The notes beneath the pieces were generated by a model. The model had not been told where the DNA came from, did not search any database, and was given only the letters and a program-made list of their open reading frames with translations. A stretch of 64,000 nt of DNA, taken from assembly GCF_900240385.1 (NCBI RefSeq), contig NZ_OEQH01000003.1, positions 372,001-436,000 of the forward strand, read 5' to 3'. The DNA is from Clostridium minihomine. Lineage in GTDB: Bacteria > Bacillota > Clostridia > Oscillospirales > Acutalibacteraceae. This document shows, in pieces, positions 18,771 to 27,479 of the stretch. Made by a program: the position numbers and the translations under genes. Numbering within the stretch: the first letter of the stretch is position 1; each line of letters opens with the position of its first letter.

Positions 18771-19721
18771 TTGGCAGGTTTTTCACTGTTTGGTGGCTAC
18801 CAAAAGCCGGGGCCCGGAGTAAGCAAAAACGCGCCTCAAAAAACGCCGGTGTCCCATTTTTTTGAACTTCTGTTCCGAAAATTTTTTGAACTGGTTAAGT
18901 TAAATCTTTTGTTTTTGATTCCGGTAATCGCAGTGAGTGCTTTTATTTATCTCATCAGTCGTTTTACCAGTCAGGCTTTTTTCATTAATCTGCCTGTGGT
19001 GTTATTGACTCCCTTCTGCGCTGGTTTAACTTTTATTACCCGTAATTATGCCAGAGAAGAACATGCGTTCCTTATGTCAGATTTTAAAGATGCTCTTATG
19101 GCCAACTGGAAGCAATTTGCAATAAACGGTATGGTATGTTATGTGCTGGGCAACATCATTGTGTTTTGCATTCAGTTTTATTACACGCTTGCAGCATCAC
19201 AGAGCTTTTTCTATATGATTCCTTTTGGAATCAGCGTGGCAATTCTTTTTATTTTCTTATTTATTCAGTACTATGTTCCGGTCATGATTGTTACCTTTGA
19301 TCTCAATTTAAAGCAGATTTATAAAAATGGTTTTATTTTTGCGATTGTGGGTTTATGGCGCAACATTTTGCTAACAGTTATTTTCGGTGGTGTTTTTTTC
19401 CTGAACCATTTTCTATATTATATGTGGCCTTTGCCGCTTCTTTTGATAAACGGAATCTGGTTGGCGCTTTTGGCTTTTTCCGTAACGTCCTTTTTGATTA
19501 ATTTCACGGTGTATCCTTTAATTGAAAAGCTGATGATAAAGCCCGTGCTGGAGCACTCAGGAGAAAGTTCCGACAAAGGGGAGAGGGCAGAAATTCTGCC
19601 GGATAAAAGCAGTGCGGATACACCCGCAGAGGAACAGCAATCGGAATATGTCTTTTATCATGGAAAACTGGTAAAAAAAAGCCTTCTAAACAATGAATCT
19701 ATTTTTGAAGATTCCGAGTAA
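18771..19721 (+). CDS. YesL/DUF624-like polytopic membrane protein
   Basis: 316 aa with about five to six hydrophobic segments (LLFLIPVIAVSAFIYLI, LLTPFCAGLTFITRNYARE, YVLGNIIVFCIQFYYTLA) and a 60-residue acidic cytoplasmic tail. The PVIAVSAFIYLI...FCAGLTFITRNYAREEHAF pattern resembles DUF624 (YesL), a family of unknown function. TTG 18771 is the start, 8 nt after AAAGGAG. 47 bp after xerD; ends at a strong bidirectional terminator. Confidence 0.65.
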   Translation: MAGFSLFGGYQKPGPGVSKNAPQKTPVSHFFELLFRKFFELVKLNLLFLIPVIAVSAFIYLISRFTSQAFFINLPVVLLTPFCAGLTFITRNYAREEHAFLMSDFKDALMANWKQFAINGMVCYVLGNIIVFCIQFYYTLAASQSFFYMIPFGISVAILFIFLFIQYYVPVMIVTFDLNLKQIYKNGFIFAIVGLWRNILLTVIFGGVFFLNHFLYYMWPLPLLLINGIWLALLAFSVTSFLINFTVYPLIEKLMIKPVLEHSGESSDKGERAEILPDKSSADTPAEEQQSEYVFYHGKLVKKSLLNNESIFEDSE

Positions 19722-19722
19722 T

Positions 19723-19760
19723 AAAAAAAGAGTATCCGAACAATCGGATACTCTTTTTTT
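19723..19760. terminator. Bidirectional terminator
   Basis: AAAAAAAGAGTATCCG and CGGATACTCTTTTTTT around AACAAT, between convergent genes. Confidence 0.92.
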
Positions 19761-19773
19761 ATTGTTTCTTTTC

Positions 19774-20835
19774 TTAGCTTTCCTCTTCTTCACTATTGTC
19801 ATCATCCGGCTCTGTTTTCGTGACTGCCTCTACCGCCTGTTTTGAAATTCTTTGGTTTCCCCTTGCCTTCACTGTGGAAAGCGGGTTGGCATCCGCTGCC
19901 TGCCGCATTTGCTGACTGGAAAGATGGGTATAGATTTCAGTGGTACCCAAATTTTCATGCCCCAAAACATCCTTCAGCACACGAATATCCACGTTTCCAT
20001 GCTGATACATCAGCGTAGCAGCAGTATGCCGCAGTTTGTGTACGGAATAGCCCGGCCCGGCAAACTCGATTTTGGCCAGATATTTTTTGACCAGATGCTG
20101 TACTGTTTTAGGACTGAGCCGTTTCCTTTGCCTGCTGATAAACAAGGCATCCTTATCAATTAGATTATTGTGAGGGCGCACTTCCAAATACTGCTGGATT
20201 GCATCCATACACGCATCATTTAAATAAACGACCCGCTCTTTATTTCCCTTTCCTAAAATTCGCAAAGAAGAGGAATGGTATCGAACGTCATTTAAATTAA
20301 TTCCTACCAATTCAGAAAGCCGCATTCCGCAATTAAGAAATAAGGTTAGAATGCAGTAATCCCTTTGTTTATCCGGGCCGTCTACCACATTTAAAAGTTC
20401 CATGCTTTGTTCTAACGTCAGGTATTTCGGCAAAGATTTTTTAATTTTAGGCGTTTCCAGTTCCAGCATGGGATTTACCGAAAGCTTGTGGGCCTTATTG
20501 GTCAAATAACTGTAAAATGCCCGTAAGCTAGATGCTTTTCTGGCCCGGGTTGCCGTTTTGTTTTTGCGCTCAGAAGCCAAATAATTCATGTATTCAAAGA
20601 CATCTGTTAGACTAATGCTTTTAATTAAATCCAAATCCACATCTGAAATTTCTATTTCAGACATAGGTGTGTCATCGGGTACCAAGCCGCGCTGCTTTTT
20701 TATGTAACGGAAGAAGGTTCGCAAGTCTCGAAAGTATTCCTCCACAGTGTGGTCTGATTTTCCTTTTACAGTTCCTATGTAACCTAAAAACTCTCTAATC
20801 ACTAGCGGACATTCTTTTAGTAACACCGGATCCAT
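19774..20835 (-). CDS. xerC: Tyrosine recombinase, XerC-like
   Basis: 353 aa. N-terminal core-binding domain (ADHxVxxY-like: KSDHTVEEYFRDLRTFFRYI), then catalytic residues Arg (CGMRLSEL), H-x-L-R-H (HKLRHTAATLMYQHG), LGHENLGTT and Tyr (EIYTHL). An acidic tail ends the protein (TEPDDDNSEEEES). Start ATG 20835 behind GGAGTGA, shorter than the longest frame by 11 codons. It is a paralogue of xerD; XerC versus an accessory recombinase cannot be decided by eye. Two 29-bp tandem repeats lie in its leader. Confidence 0.85.
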   Translation of the reverse strand: MDPVLLKECPLVIREFLGYIGTVKGKSDHTVEEYFRDLRTFFRYIKKQRGLVPDDTPMSEIEISDVDLDLIKSISLTDVFEYMNYLASERKNKTATRARKASSLRAFYSYLTNKAHKLSVNPMLELETPKIKKSLPKYLTLEQSMELLNVVDGPDKQRDYCILTLFLNCGMRLSELVGINLNDVRYHSSSLRILGKGNKERVVYLNDACMDAIQQYLEVRPHNNLIDKDALFISRQRKRLSPKTVQHLVKKYLAKIEFAGPGYSVHKLRHTAATLMYQHGNVDIRVLKDVLGHENLGTTEIYTHLSSQQMRQAADANPLSTVKARGNQRISKQAVEAVTKTEPDDDNSEEEES

Positions 20836-20900
20836 GATAATCACTCCGTTCATTTGTATGGGATGCATTCAGAATCCTTTGGGTATGTTATGCTTACCAT

Positions 20901-20958
20901 TTTCCCAAACTGAGAATTCAGTCCCCCGATTTCCCAAACTGAGAATTCAGTCCCCCGA
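20901..20958 (-). repeat. Two perfect 29-bp tandem repeats in the xerC leader
   Basis: 20901-20929 and 20930-20958 are identical. Each contains the small inverted repeat ACTGA-GAAT-TCAGT and a C-run. They lie between the promoter (20985-21013) and the xerC start. Confidence 0.9.
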
Positions 20959-20984
20959 ATTATACAAAATGTTCATTTTGACTA

Positions 20985-21013
20985 ATTATATATTATTTTT
21001 TTTCAGTTGTCAA
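20985..21013 (-). promoter_or_regulatory. Consensus promoter of xerC
   Basis: Minus-strand TTGACA (21008-21013), 17 bp, TATAAT (20985-20990). Both hexamers are perfect. Confidence 0.85.
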
Positions 21014-21024
21014 TTATCTGGTAT

Positions 21025-21819
21025 TTAGAAGTCTTTTGTTGATAAGCGATCGGTTTCTTTTACCGGAAGAATTCCACCGATATCCACCAGTTCCCCTTTT
21101 GATAATTCAACAATCTGTTTTTGCTGCTGCTGAATAAATTCACGAATTTCAAAGCCATTTGGATGTGAGTTTAGATTTCCGGTAAAAGCAATGATTTCGT
21201 TGGACAATAAACCGCAACAGCCTCCGATAAACCCATAGTCATATCCATCCAATCGGATATTTCCCGATTGAATTTCCAGCACTTGAATTCCATTTTTTCT
21301 GGCTGCCTGAGCAATTCCTGCATCGGCTGTAATAATCGCTCTTTCGGATACCACCGCAACCGAACAATTGGTATATCCTTGATTGACCGGAATGGTTTTT
21401 ATCTTGTGGTTTTTACAAAATTCCTGAACCTGTGGATCCCAAATTTCGGATTTTCCGAACATCAGTTCTTTTAGAAAGAAGACGTTCAATAAAACATCTT
21501 TTGGATATGTATTGCCCAATAAGTTCTGTGTAAGACATACCGTTGCCCCCTCCTGCTCCAGCTTTTCTTGCAGCGATGGATTCGGGCGGGCAACCAGCCA
21601 ATTTTCTTTCCCCAAGTGCAGGCACTGCAAATCTGCGTGCCCGGCAATCGGTCCCGGCAAATTATCATTTAATTTAGAAACGATAGTCCGTATCCCTAAC
21701 CGCTGCAAATTGTCGATTACTTTCGGTTCTGCATCCGATACCATCACTAAAGTAACCGAAGCGGAAGGAAGGTTTGGCTTTTCGACAAAGCGTTCCTGAA
21801 CCGCCATGCTTTTTTCCAA
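21025..21819 (-). CDS. GME-fold protein, DUF6873-like
   Basis: 264 aa. I recognise the general pattern of a Clostridial family named for the GME (amidinotransferase-like) fold. It has repeated beta-alpha blocks (KVIDNLQRLGIRTIVSK, CLHLGKENWLVA, NQGYTNCSVAVVSERAIITAD) and a late conserved GFIGGCCGLLSNEIIAFTGN with paired cysteines. No reaction is known to me. TTG 21819 is preferred, 6 nt after AAGGAGGG; ATG 21807 and ATG 21864 lack well-placed SDs. The gene is followed by xerC with its own promoter. Confidence 0.55.
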   Translation of the reverse strand: MEKSMAVQERFVEKPNLPSASVTLVMVSDAEPKVIDNLQRLGIRTIVSKLNDNLPGPIAGHADLQCLHLGKENWLVARPNPSLQEKLEQEGATVCLTQNLLGNTYPKDVLLNVFFLKELMFGKSEIWDPQVQEFCKNHKIKTIPVNQGYTNCSVAVVSERAIITADAGIAQAARKNGIQVLEIQSGNIRLDGYDYGFIGGCCGLLSNEIIAFTGNLNSHPNGFEIREFIQQQQKQIVELSKGELVDIGGILPVKETDRLSTKDF

Positions 21820-21887
21820 ACCGTTCCCTCCTTCCTCATTCTTACTATAAATAAAATCTATCAAAAATACAAATCAGACGGAATCTC

Positions 21888-23075
21888 TTATTCCATTCTT
21901 AATGCATCCACAGGGCGCAAACTGGCAGCTTTAAGAGCGGGATATACCCCGAAGATTACGCCGGTTATAAAAGAAAATCCCACAGCCAAAACCATAATGT
22001 CAAAGCGAATTCCTAACGTTATTCCAAAATAAGAAGCACCTAAAAACGACACGGCATATCCCGCAATTACCCCCAGCACAGATCCAATAAAAGTAATCAG
22101 AATTGCCTCAAATAAAAACTCCAATAAAATATCTTTGCGGCTTGCCCCAATGGATTTTTTGATTCCAATTTCCCGTGTCCTTTCATTAACCGAAACCAGC
22201 ATAACCGTCATAATGCTCAGGCTGGCTACCAAAAGTGAAATAGCCCCCACTGCCGACAAAATCAAAGTGATAATGTCCAGAATGTTGGCAAGGCTATCCT
22301 TTTGCTTGACCAGATTATTCGAAATGAAGGAACCGCTGCTTCCGTTACGCCGGTTTAAGGCTTGTACCAGCAGTTCTCCCGTTTGATCCACATCGGTTCC
22401 CTCTTTCACTTTTACTGCAATTTGGTCAAAGGTATCCTTGCCCATTAACTCTTGCATTGTGGAATAAGGAACGTAAACAAAATTGGGAATATAATCACCG
22501 ATAAAATTTTGAAGCAGACCGCTGCCTGTTTTCACAATTCCCACCACTTCAAATTCCTCTAAAGTTCCGCCGCATAAAATCGATACTTTTTTTCCGACAA
22601 TATTATTTCTTTTATAAGAGTTCTGAGAAAAATTTTCGTCTACCATACAAACCTTGGAATTCGACTTTACATCTTTTGTAGTAATAGAACGCCCGTAAAT
22701 CACGTTTAAAGAAATGATTTTATTAGCATCCGAATCAATTCCCCACAACAACGCTTTACTGATAATTCGAGAAGTTTGAACATCGGTGGCCTGCATCATC
22801 ACTGGCATAGCCTGATCCACATTTTCAGACTGGCGAACTGTATCCAAATCAGAATCGGATAAATAAATGTTTTTTGCCTGCCCGATTGTGCTGATTGACA
22901 ATCCGTTTAGCCCCAGACTGTCCAACTCCTGATTTAATACATTGGTGCCGCACTGACTGATATTGCCGATCAAAATGACAGAGGCCACCCCAATGGAAAC
23001 CCCCATCATAGTCAACGCTGTGCGAAGTCTTTTGCGCCCCAAATTCTGAAAAGCAGAGCGTAAGATATCAATCAT
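21888..23075 (-). CDS. MacB/FtsX-type ABC transporter permease
   Basis: 395 aa. An N-terminal membrane helix (LRTALTMMGVSIGVASVILIG), a large extracytoplasmic MacB_PCD-like domain (about residues 50-260) and three C-terminal helices with the FtsX motif NERTREIGIKKSIGASRKDIL, split as RTREIGIKKSIGASR. Start ATG 23075 behind GAGGCGGTGG, overlapping the adaptor gene by 8 bp. Probably exports a small molecule or peptide, or acts in envelope stress. The expected ATPase gene is not adjacent. Confidence 0.85.
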   Translation of the reverse strand: MIDILRSAFQNLGRKRLRTALTMMGVSIGVASVILIGNISQCGTNVLNQELDSLGLNGLSISTIGQAKNIYLSDSDLDTVRQSENVDQAMPVMMQATDVQTSRIISKALLWGIDSDANKIISLNVIYGRSITTKDVKSNSKVCMVDENFSQNSYKRNNIVGKKVSILCGGTLEEFEVVGIVKTGSGLLQNFIGDYIPNFVYVPYSTMQELMGKDTFDQIAVKVKEGTDVDQTGELLVQALNRRNGSSGSFISNNLVKQKDSLANILDIITLILSAVGAISLLVASLSIMTVMLVSVNERTREIGIKKSIGASRKDILLEFLFEAILITFIGSVLGVIAGYAVSFLGASYFGITLGIRFDIMVLAVGFSFITGVIFGVYPALKAASLRPVDALRME

Positions 23076-24141
23076 CGGGGTCCACCGCCTCGCGAAGAAT
23101 AACGGCCGCCCCATCGGTGACAGCATCCGGATTTAAAATAATTGCATCCTGCTCTTCTAACCCGGATAGAACTTCAAAACCGGATTCAAATTCCTTTTGG
23201 GTAGTCACAGCTTTTTTGACCGCTTTTCGACCATTGAAAAGATAAACGTATTCATTTCCGTCATCATCGGCACGCACAGCCTCATAAGGAGCAATTAACA
23301 CATTCTTGCTCTCTGCTGTAATGATTTTTGTCTTGGCCGAAAATCCGGGTTTGATATCACTTTTGGGATTTTTGATCCGAACCAGCACTTCCACCACCGT
23401 TTCTGATGCTCCGGTTGTGGTATACTGCTGTTTGGCATCAGGGGATATGAAAGTTACCGTACCTTCATACGCCGTTTTAAAACCTGCACCGGTAACAACG
23501 GCCTTTTGCCCGATTTTGATATCAGAAATTTGAGATTCGTTTACTGACAGGCGGACCTGCAAATCCGGCGAGGCCGCAATGGTAACAACCGGCTTGTTTC
23601 CTTCCGCTGTGCCCTGTTCCATAATCGATACGGCAATGACTTCCCCATCCACAGGAGCAGTTACTTCCTGACTTTCTAAATCACCCGAATCTGCCGCAGT
23701 ATCTGCTTCCCCTTTATCCCGGGCGCTGGGTGCAGCTGCTGAAGGAAGGCCGGGAATGGAGGCCGGGACACTGTCACCGGTAATTTGGCTAAAATAAGTG
23801 TTCAGCAATGCCTGATATGTTTGGTCATCCATCTTTTTTTCAGCATCCTGCAACACTGTCTTAGATATGGGAAGGATAGAGAGAAGCGGCTGCCCGGCTT
23901 TCACCTTATCCCCTTTTTTAACATAAACTTTTTCTGCAACGGAACCGGCTGCCACATAAATATTTTGTGAATCCGCCCGTTCCACCGTCCCGTTGTTACA
24001 ATAAATCGAACTTTCTGCTGTAATGGGATTCACCTTTACAATAGAAACGGGAACAAAAGAGTTTTTATAGGTGTTCCCCGCTTGAACAATAACCAAAGAT
24101 AAAACAAGTGTCAATCCAAATAATGTTGCGTATTTCTTCAT
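23068..24141 (-). CDS. HlyD/MacA-like efflux adaptor
   Basis: 357 aa with an N-terminal signal anchor (ATLFGLTLVLSLVIVQAG). The split lipoyl/biotinyl-like motifs are GSVAEKVYVKKGDKVKAGQPLL and VTAPVDGEVIAVSIMEQGT, and a beta-barrel domain follows. This is the membrane-fusion protein family, used in Firmicutes with MacB-like permeases. Start ATG behind GGGGGG. It overlaps the permease start by 8 bp, so the two are translationally coupled. No ATPase gene occurs on either side (GME-fold gene downstream, radA upstream). Confidence 0.82.
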   Translation of the reverse strand: MKKYATLFGLTLVLSLVIVQAGNTYKNSFVPVSIVKVNPITAESSIYCNNGTVERADSQNIYVAAGSVAEKVYVKKGDKVKAGQPLLSILPISKTVLQDAEKKMDDQTYQALLNTYFSQITGDSVPASIPGLPSAAAPSARDKGEADTAADSGDLESQEVTAPVDGEVIAVSIMEQGTAEGNKPVVTIAASPDLQVRLSVNESQISDIKIGQKAVVTGAGFKTAYEGTVTFISPDAKQQYTTTGASETVVEVLVRIKNPKSDIKPGFSAKTKIITAESKNVLIAPYEAVRADDDGNEYVYLFNGRKAVKKAVTTQKEFESGFEVLSGLEEQDAIILNPDAVTDGAAVILREAVDPDD

Positions 24142-24260
24142 ACATATCCCCCCATCAGCTCTTATTGTGTGATGGGAAGCTCAATTTATGAATTGAAAAC
24201 AACAGTTTTTCAATGAATAATTACGCAGGGAATTCAAAAAATACTTGTGAGGTGAAACGC

Positions 24261-24458
24261 ATGAATATCATTCAATGTGATGAAGACTGCATTTATCAAC
24301 GAGAAGGTTATTGTTCCCTGGAAATACCGACTATGGTGACCAATGACACCGGGCAAGGATGTGTACACCGCATTCAGGCTTCCGGAAAAAGAAAACCAGA
24401 TTCTGTCCGTATCGCAACCCGAACAATCAGCCCACCGCCGCCTCAAATGCTTCTCTGA
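24261..24458 (+). CDS. Small cysteine-containing protein (hydroxymyristoyl-ACP dehydratase-labelled family)
   Basis: 65 aa. The first 37 residues carry Cys 6, 10, 18 and 34 (C-x3-C-x7-C-x15-C) in NIIQCDEDCIYQREGYC and TGQGCVHR. This pattern is common in short Clostridial proteins that databases sometimes label hydroxymyristoyl-ACP dehydratase, a name with no support here. A metal site is an inference. Start ATG 24261 after GAGGTG. Its last 32 bp overlap the 3' end of the convergent radA. Confidence 0.6.
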   Translation: MNIIQCDEDCIYQREGYCSLEIPTMVTNDTGQGCVHRIQASGKRKPDSVRIATRTISPPPPQMLL

Positions 24459-25797
24459 TATTTTTTACACCGATGAGCCGTATGCTGCGATGTTCTGTAT
24501 TGATTTGCTTGAGGCAGTGATAAGGCAGAATACATGTTTCAAACCCCAGATGCTCCGCTTCGGCGATTCTGGCATTCACATGGGACACCGCCCGCAGTTC
24601 GCCGGTCAGACCAATTTCGCCGAACACTAAAACATTTTCACCAATTTGCACATCTTTCAGGCTGGAAATCAAAGCCATGGCAACGGCCAAATCGGCAGCC
24701 GGTTCATCCAGCCGCAACCCGCCCACAATATTCACATATGCGTCTAAATTAGAAAAATAGTATCCAGCCTTCTTTTCCAGAACAGCCAGCAGCAAAGACA
24801 TCCGGTTATAATCAAACCCCGTAGCCGTTCGCCTGGGGTTTCCAAACCCTGTTGTTGTGGCCAGCCCCTGAACCTCTGCCAAGATAGGCCGGGTTCCCTC
24901 CATGACGCAAGTGACGCAAGTACCGGATACATTTTTTGGGCGTCCGGATAATAACGCCATGGAAGGGTTGTCCACCTGAGACAGCCCTTTTTCTCCCATA
25001 TCGAACACACCGATTTCGTTGGTGGAACCATACCGGTTTTTGGCAGCCCGCAGAATTCGGTAAGACATCTGGCGGTCCCCTTCAAAATACAGCACGGCAT
25101 CCACAATATGTTCCAGCACCTTGGGGCCGGCAATGGCGCCGTCTTTGTTTACATGGCCCACCACAATAATGGGAATATCCAAAGATTTTGCTGTGCGCAT
25201 CACCAGATTGGTGCATTCCCGAACCTGTGTGACACTGCCCGGCGAAGAGCTTAAATCCGTATGATTCATGGTCTGTATGGAATCAATCATCACCAAATCG
25301 GGCTTTATTTCTTGAATTTGTTCGGTAACCAGCTGAATGTCTGTTTCTGTCAGAATCAATAAATTTTCGCTGCCCACACCCAAACGACAGGCCCGCAGTT
25401 TAATCTGACGGCTGGACTCCTCTCCGGATACATAAAGAATCCGAAGCGTTTTTCCCAGATGCTCACAGATTTGCAGAAGAATCGTCGATTTTCCAATGCC
25501 GGGATCTCCGCTGATTAAAATTAAAGAACCGCGCACAATGCCGCCGCCCAAAACTCTGTCCAGCTCTGAAAGGCCGGTAAAATAGCGCTCTTCGTCCGCT
25601 GTATTAATTTCATTAATAGACAGCGGACGGGACATAGAATGGTGCGCTGTTATCGTTTTTTGAGAAGCTTTGGCAGCTTCTTTGATTTCTTCATTCATGG
25701 TATTCCATTCACCGCAGCCGGGGCATTTTCCGTACCATTTTGGTGATTCAAAGCCGCAGTCAGAACACACGAATACCGATTTGCTTTTTGATGCCAT
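24427..25797 (-). CDS. radA: DNA repair protein RadA
   Basis: 456 aa RecA-like branch-migration protein. N-terminal zinc finger C11-x2-C14...C25-x2-C28 (CSDCGFESPKWYGKCPGCG), Walker A GDPGIGKST near residue 97, the RadA-specific KNRYGS near 254, and a C-terminal Lon-protease-like domain. Start ATG 25797 after GCGGGG. A TGATATAAT extended -10 upstream belongs to the end of the adjacent repeat element. Confidence 0.97.
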   Translation of the reverse strand: MASKSKSVFVCSDCGFESPKWYGKCPGCGEWNTMNEEIKEAAKASQKTITAHHSMSRPLSINEINTADEERYFTGLSELDRVLGGGIVRGSLILISGDPGIGKSTILLQICEHLGKTLRILYVSGEESSRQIKLRACRLGVGSENLLILTETDIQLVTEQIQEIKPDLVMIDSIQTMNHTDLSSSPGSVTQVRECTNLVMRTAKSLDIPIIVVGHVNKDGAIAGPKVLEHIVDAVLYFEGDRQMSYRILRAAKNRYGSTNEIGVFDMGEKGLSQVDNPSMALLSGRPKNVSGTCVTCVMEGTRPILAEVQGLATTTGFGNPRRTATGFDYNRMSLLLAVLEKKAGYYFSNLDAYVNIVGGLRLDEPAADLAVAMALISSLKDVQIGENVLVFGEIGLTGELRAVSHVNARIAEAEHLGFETCILPYHCLKQINTEHRSIRLIGVKNIREAFEAAVG

Positions 25798-25833
25798 TTT
25801 ATTTTCCCCGCTCTTTTTGTTTTAGATACTTCT

Positions 25834-25842
25834 ATTATATCA
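25834..25842 (-). promoter_or_regulatory. Extended -10 promoter for radA inside the repeat end
   Basis: Minus strand TGATATAAT (-10 at 25834-25839 with TGA before it); no good -35. It is the terminal segment of the repeat copy next to radA. Confidence 0.5.
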
Positions 25843-26060
25843 TAAATAGAACAGCAAAACTGTTCTTGCGGTGCAGCCGCTCTTGTGCGAAAGCGCAAGC
25901 TATGATTCAATGTTCTCTCAGACATCGAAAGCTTTGCTTTCGTTTATGCCGTGAGGTTATTATATCATAAATAATGCACGAAAAGTGATTTTGCGGCAAA
26001 GCTATGCTGATGCAAAAGCACCGGCTATGATTCAGTGTTCTTTTAGGCATGAAAAGCTTT
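25834..26060 (-). repeat. Dispersed structured repeat, two tandem copies between cwlD and radA
   Basis: Read on the minus strand, one copy runs from about 26060 to 25953 and a second from about 25952 to 25834. Both share ACACTGAATCATAG/ACATTGAATCATAG, a GC-rich hairpin block with TTTGCCGC or GCACCGC, and the end TTATGATATAAT. The second has AACCTCACGGCATAAACG and a GCAAAGCTTT-centred hairpin like the 44.5-kb array. Period is about 120 bp. It fills the 275-bp gap between cwlD and radA; no gene is visible there. Confidence 0.75.
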
Positions 26061-26072
26061 TTCCGACAACTT

Positions 26073-26798
26073 TTAAACCTCTGTTTTTAACATAGAATTC
26101 CAATAATTTAGATAGCCCTGATAAATGGCAAAAGCCATTTGCCGTTGATATTCCGGCTGGTTTAACTTTTTGGACTCACCGGAATTAGATAAGAACCCGC
26201 ATTCCACGATGACCGCAGGAACCTTTGCATGGCTCAAAAGATAAATGGAATCGGGGGCCGGTTTGGTTTCCCTGTGATTATCGGGCTGCAAAATTTCAGA
26301 AATAGCTTTTTGGGTAACATCGGCTAGTGCCTGACTATGAGAATTTTCTGTTCCATAAAAAATCTGGGCACCCGAATACTTGCTGCTGGTAAAATGATTT
26401 TGGTGAATACTAAGGAACACACAATCTCCGTTTTCTTCTATGGTCTTCAACCGATTATGGATATCAGAGGTTTTGCGGGCTTTTATGGTGTCTAACGTAT
26501 TGTCGCCCACAGAAACATCAGCATCCCGAATCATTACCACGTTAAATCCCGAAAGTTCCAGCATTTGCCGAAGATTCAGTGCAATGGCCAAATTGATATC
26601 TTTTTCGATAATTCCGGATTTACTGACAGCTCCCCCATCTTCACCGCCATGACCGGCATCCAGAACAATTGTGGGCATATATTCGCCGCCCAAAGCAGAA
26701 ACCATTTGATCAATTTTTTCTAAGGACACATAAGTAAGACGAATAAACATCATGCAGCAAAAAATAAGCAGCAATATGGGCAGTCTATACTTTTTCAA
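26073..26798 (-). CDS. cwlD: N-acetylmuramoyl-L-alanine amidase, CwlD-like
   Basis: 241 aa. An N-terminal signal anchor (KKYRLPILLLIFCCMMFI) precedes an Amidase_3 domain: TIVLDAGHGGEDGGAV with the first zinc His, SIHQNHF and the catalytic-region VIVECGFLSN. CwlD makes muramic-delta-lactam in spore cortex, fitting a spore former. Start is uncertain: TTG 26798 has AGAGGTG 6 nt upstream, while ATG 26804 touches that SD. It lies just downstream of the tRNA cluster, which has its own terminator. Confidence 0.82.
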   Translation of the reverse strand: MKKYRLPILLLIFCCMMFIRLTYVSLEKIDQMVSALGGEYMPTIVLDAGHGGEDGGAVSKSGIIEKDINLAIALNLRQMLELSGFNVVMIRDADVSVGDNTLDTIKARKTSDIHNRLKTIEENGDCVFLSIHQNHFTSSKYSGAQIFYGTENSHSQALADVTQKAISEILQPDNHRETKPAPDSIYLLSHAKVPAVIVECGFLSNSGESKKLNQPEYQRQMAFAIYQGYLNYWNSMLKTEV

Positions 26799-26869
26799 AG
26801 TCATCACCTCTGAAGAAGTATATGCAGGCATTTCGAAAAAAACAACGAATGAAAAAAATAGGAAAAAAC

Positions 26870-26905
26870 AAAAAAACCGCAGCTGCTCTAAACAGCTTGC
26901 GGTTT
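26870..26905 (-). terminator. Terminator of the tRNA operon
   Basis: Minus strand ACCGCAAGCTG...CAGCTGCGGT followed by seven Ts, just after tRNA-Cys. Confidence 0.85.
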
Positions 26906-26907
26906 CC

Positions 26908-26982
26908 TGGAGGCGTCACCCAGATTTGAACTGGGGAATCAGGGTTTTGCAGACCCTTGCCTTACCACTTGGCTATGACGCC
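26908..26982 (-). tRNA. tRNA-Cys (GCA)
   Basis: 75 nt with encoded CCA. Acceptor GGCGTCA/TGACGCC, anticodon loop CTGCAAA and T-arm with GTTCAAATC. Last gene of the five-tRNA cluster. Confidence 0.95.
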
Positions 26983-27043
26983 GTATTTAATTCTTTTGAC
27001 AAAGATAACGCTTAAAGTGATAAGCGTTACCCCAGTCAAAATA

Positions 27044-27119
27044 TGGAGCGGATGACGAGGCTCGAACTCGCTACCTCCACCTTGGCAAGGTGGCGCTCTA
27101 CCAGATGAGCTACATCCGC
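27044..27119 (-). tRNA. tRNA-Gly (GCC)
   Basis: 76 nt with encoded CCA. Acceptor GCGGATG/CATCCGC, anticodon loop TTGCCAA and GTTCGAGCC T-loop. Confidence 0.95.
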
Positions 27120-27125
27120 AATTGT

Positions 27126-27201
27126 TGGTGCCTCCGGACGGAATCGAACCATCGACACGGGGATTTTCAGTCCCCTGCTCTACCAACTGAGCTACAGAGG
27201 C
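27126..27201 (-). tRNA. tRNA-Phe (GAA)
   Basis: 76 nt with encoded CCA. Acceptor GCCTCTG/CGGAGGC (one G-U pair), anticodon loop CTGAAAA and GTTCGATTC T-loop. Confidence 0.95.
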
Positions 27202-27207
27202 AAATTA

Positions 27208-27284
27208 TGGCGACTCGGAACGGGTTCGAACCGTCGACCTCTAGCGTGACAGGCTAGCGTTCTAACCAACTGAACTACCGAGCC
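27208..27284 (-). tRNA. tRNA-Asp (GTC)
   Basis: 77 nt with encoded CCA. Acceptor GGCTCGG/CCGAGTC, anticodon loop CTGTCAC and GTTCGAACC T-loop. Confidence 0.95.
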
Positions 27285-27288
27285 GTAA

Positions 27289-27365
27289 TGGTGGGAGTAA
27301 TAGGACTCGAACCTATGACCCCCTGCTTGTAAGGCAGGTGCTCTAACCAGCTGAGCTATACTCCC
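27289..27365 (-). tRNA. tRNA-Val (TAC)
   Basis: 77 nt with encoded CCA. Acceptor GGGAGTA/TACTCCC, anticodon loop CTTACAA and GTTCGAGTC T-loop. First gene of the cluster. Confidence 0.95.
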
Positions 27366-27408
27366 ATTTCGGCTTGCCGCCGTGCGGTGTGCATCAGCGA
27401 CGTGTTAT

Positions 27409-27437
27409 ATAATACTATATATTGTGTCAGTTGTCAA
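27409..27437 (-). promoter_or_regulatory. Promoter of the tRNA cluster
   Basis: Minus-strand TTGACA (27432-27437), 17 bp, TATTAT (27409-27414), 44 bp before tRNA-Val. Confidence 0.8.
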
Positions 27438-27479
27438 CAGGTATTTGCAATTTTTTTTCAAAATTTGGATATTCTTTTT

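Noticed and set aside
20901-20958. Chromosomal dif site beside a Xer recombinase
   Set aside because: The repeat does not resemble known Firmicute dif arms, it is duplicated, and it lies in a leader after a promoter; dif need not be next to xer.
24213-24260. Longer start for the small Cys protein
   Set aside because: The upstream ATG has no SD, while ATG 24261 follows GAGGTG and begins the conserved region.
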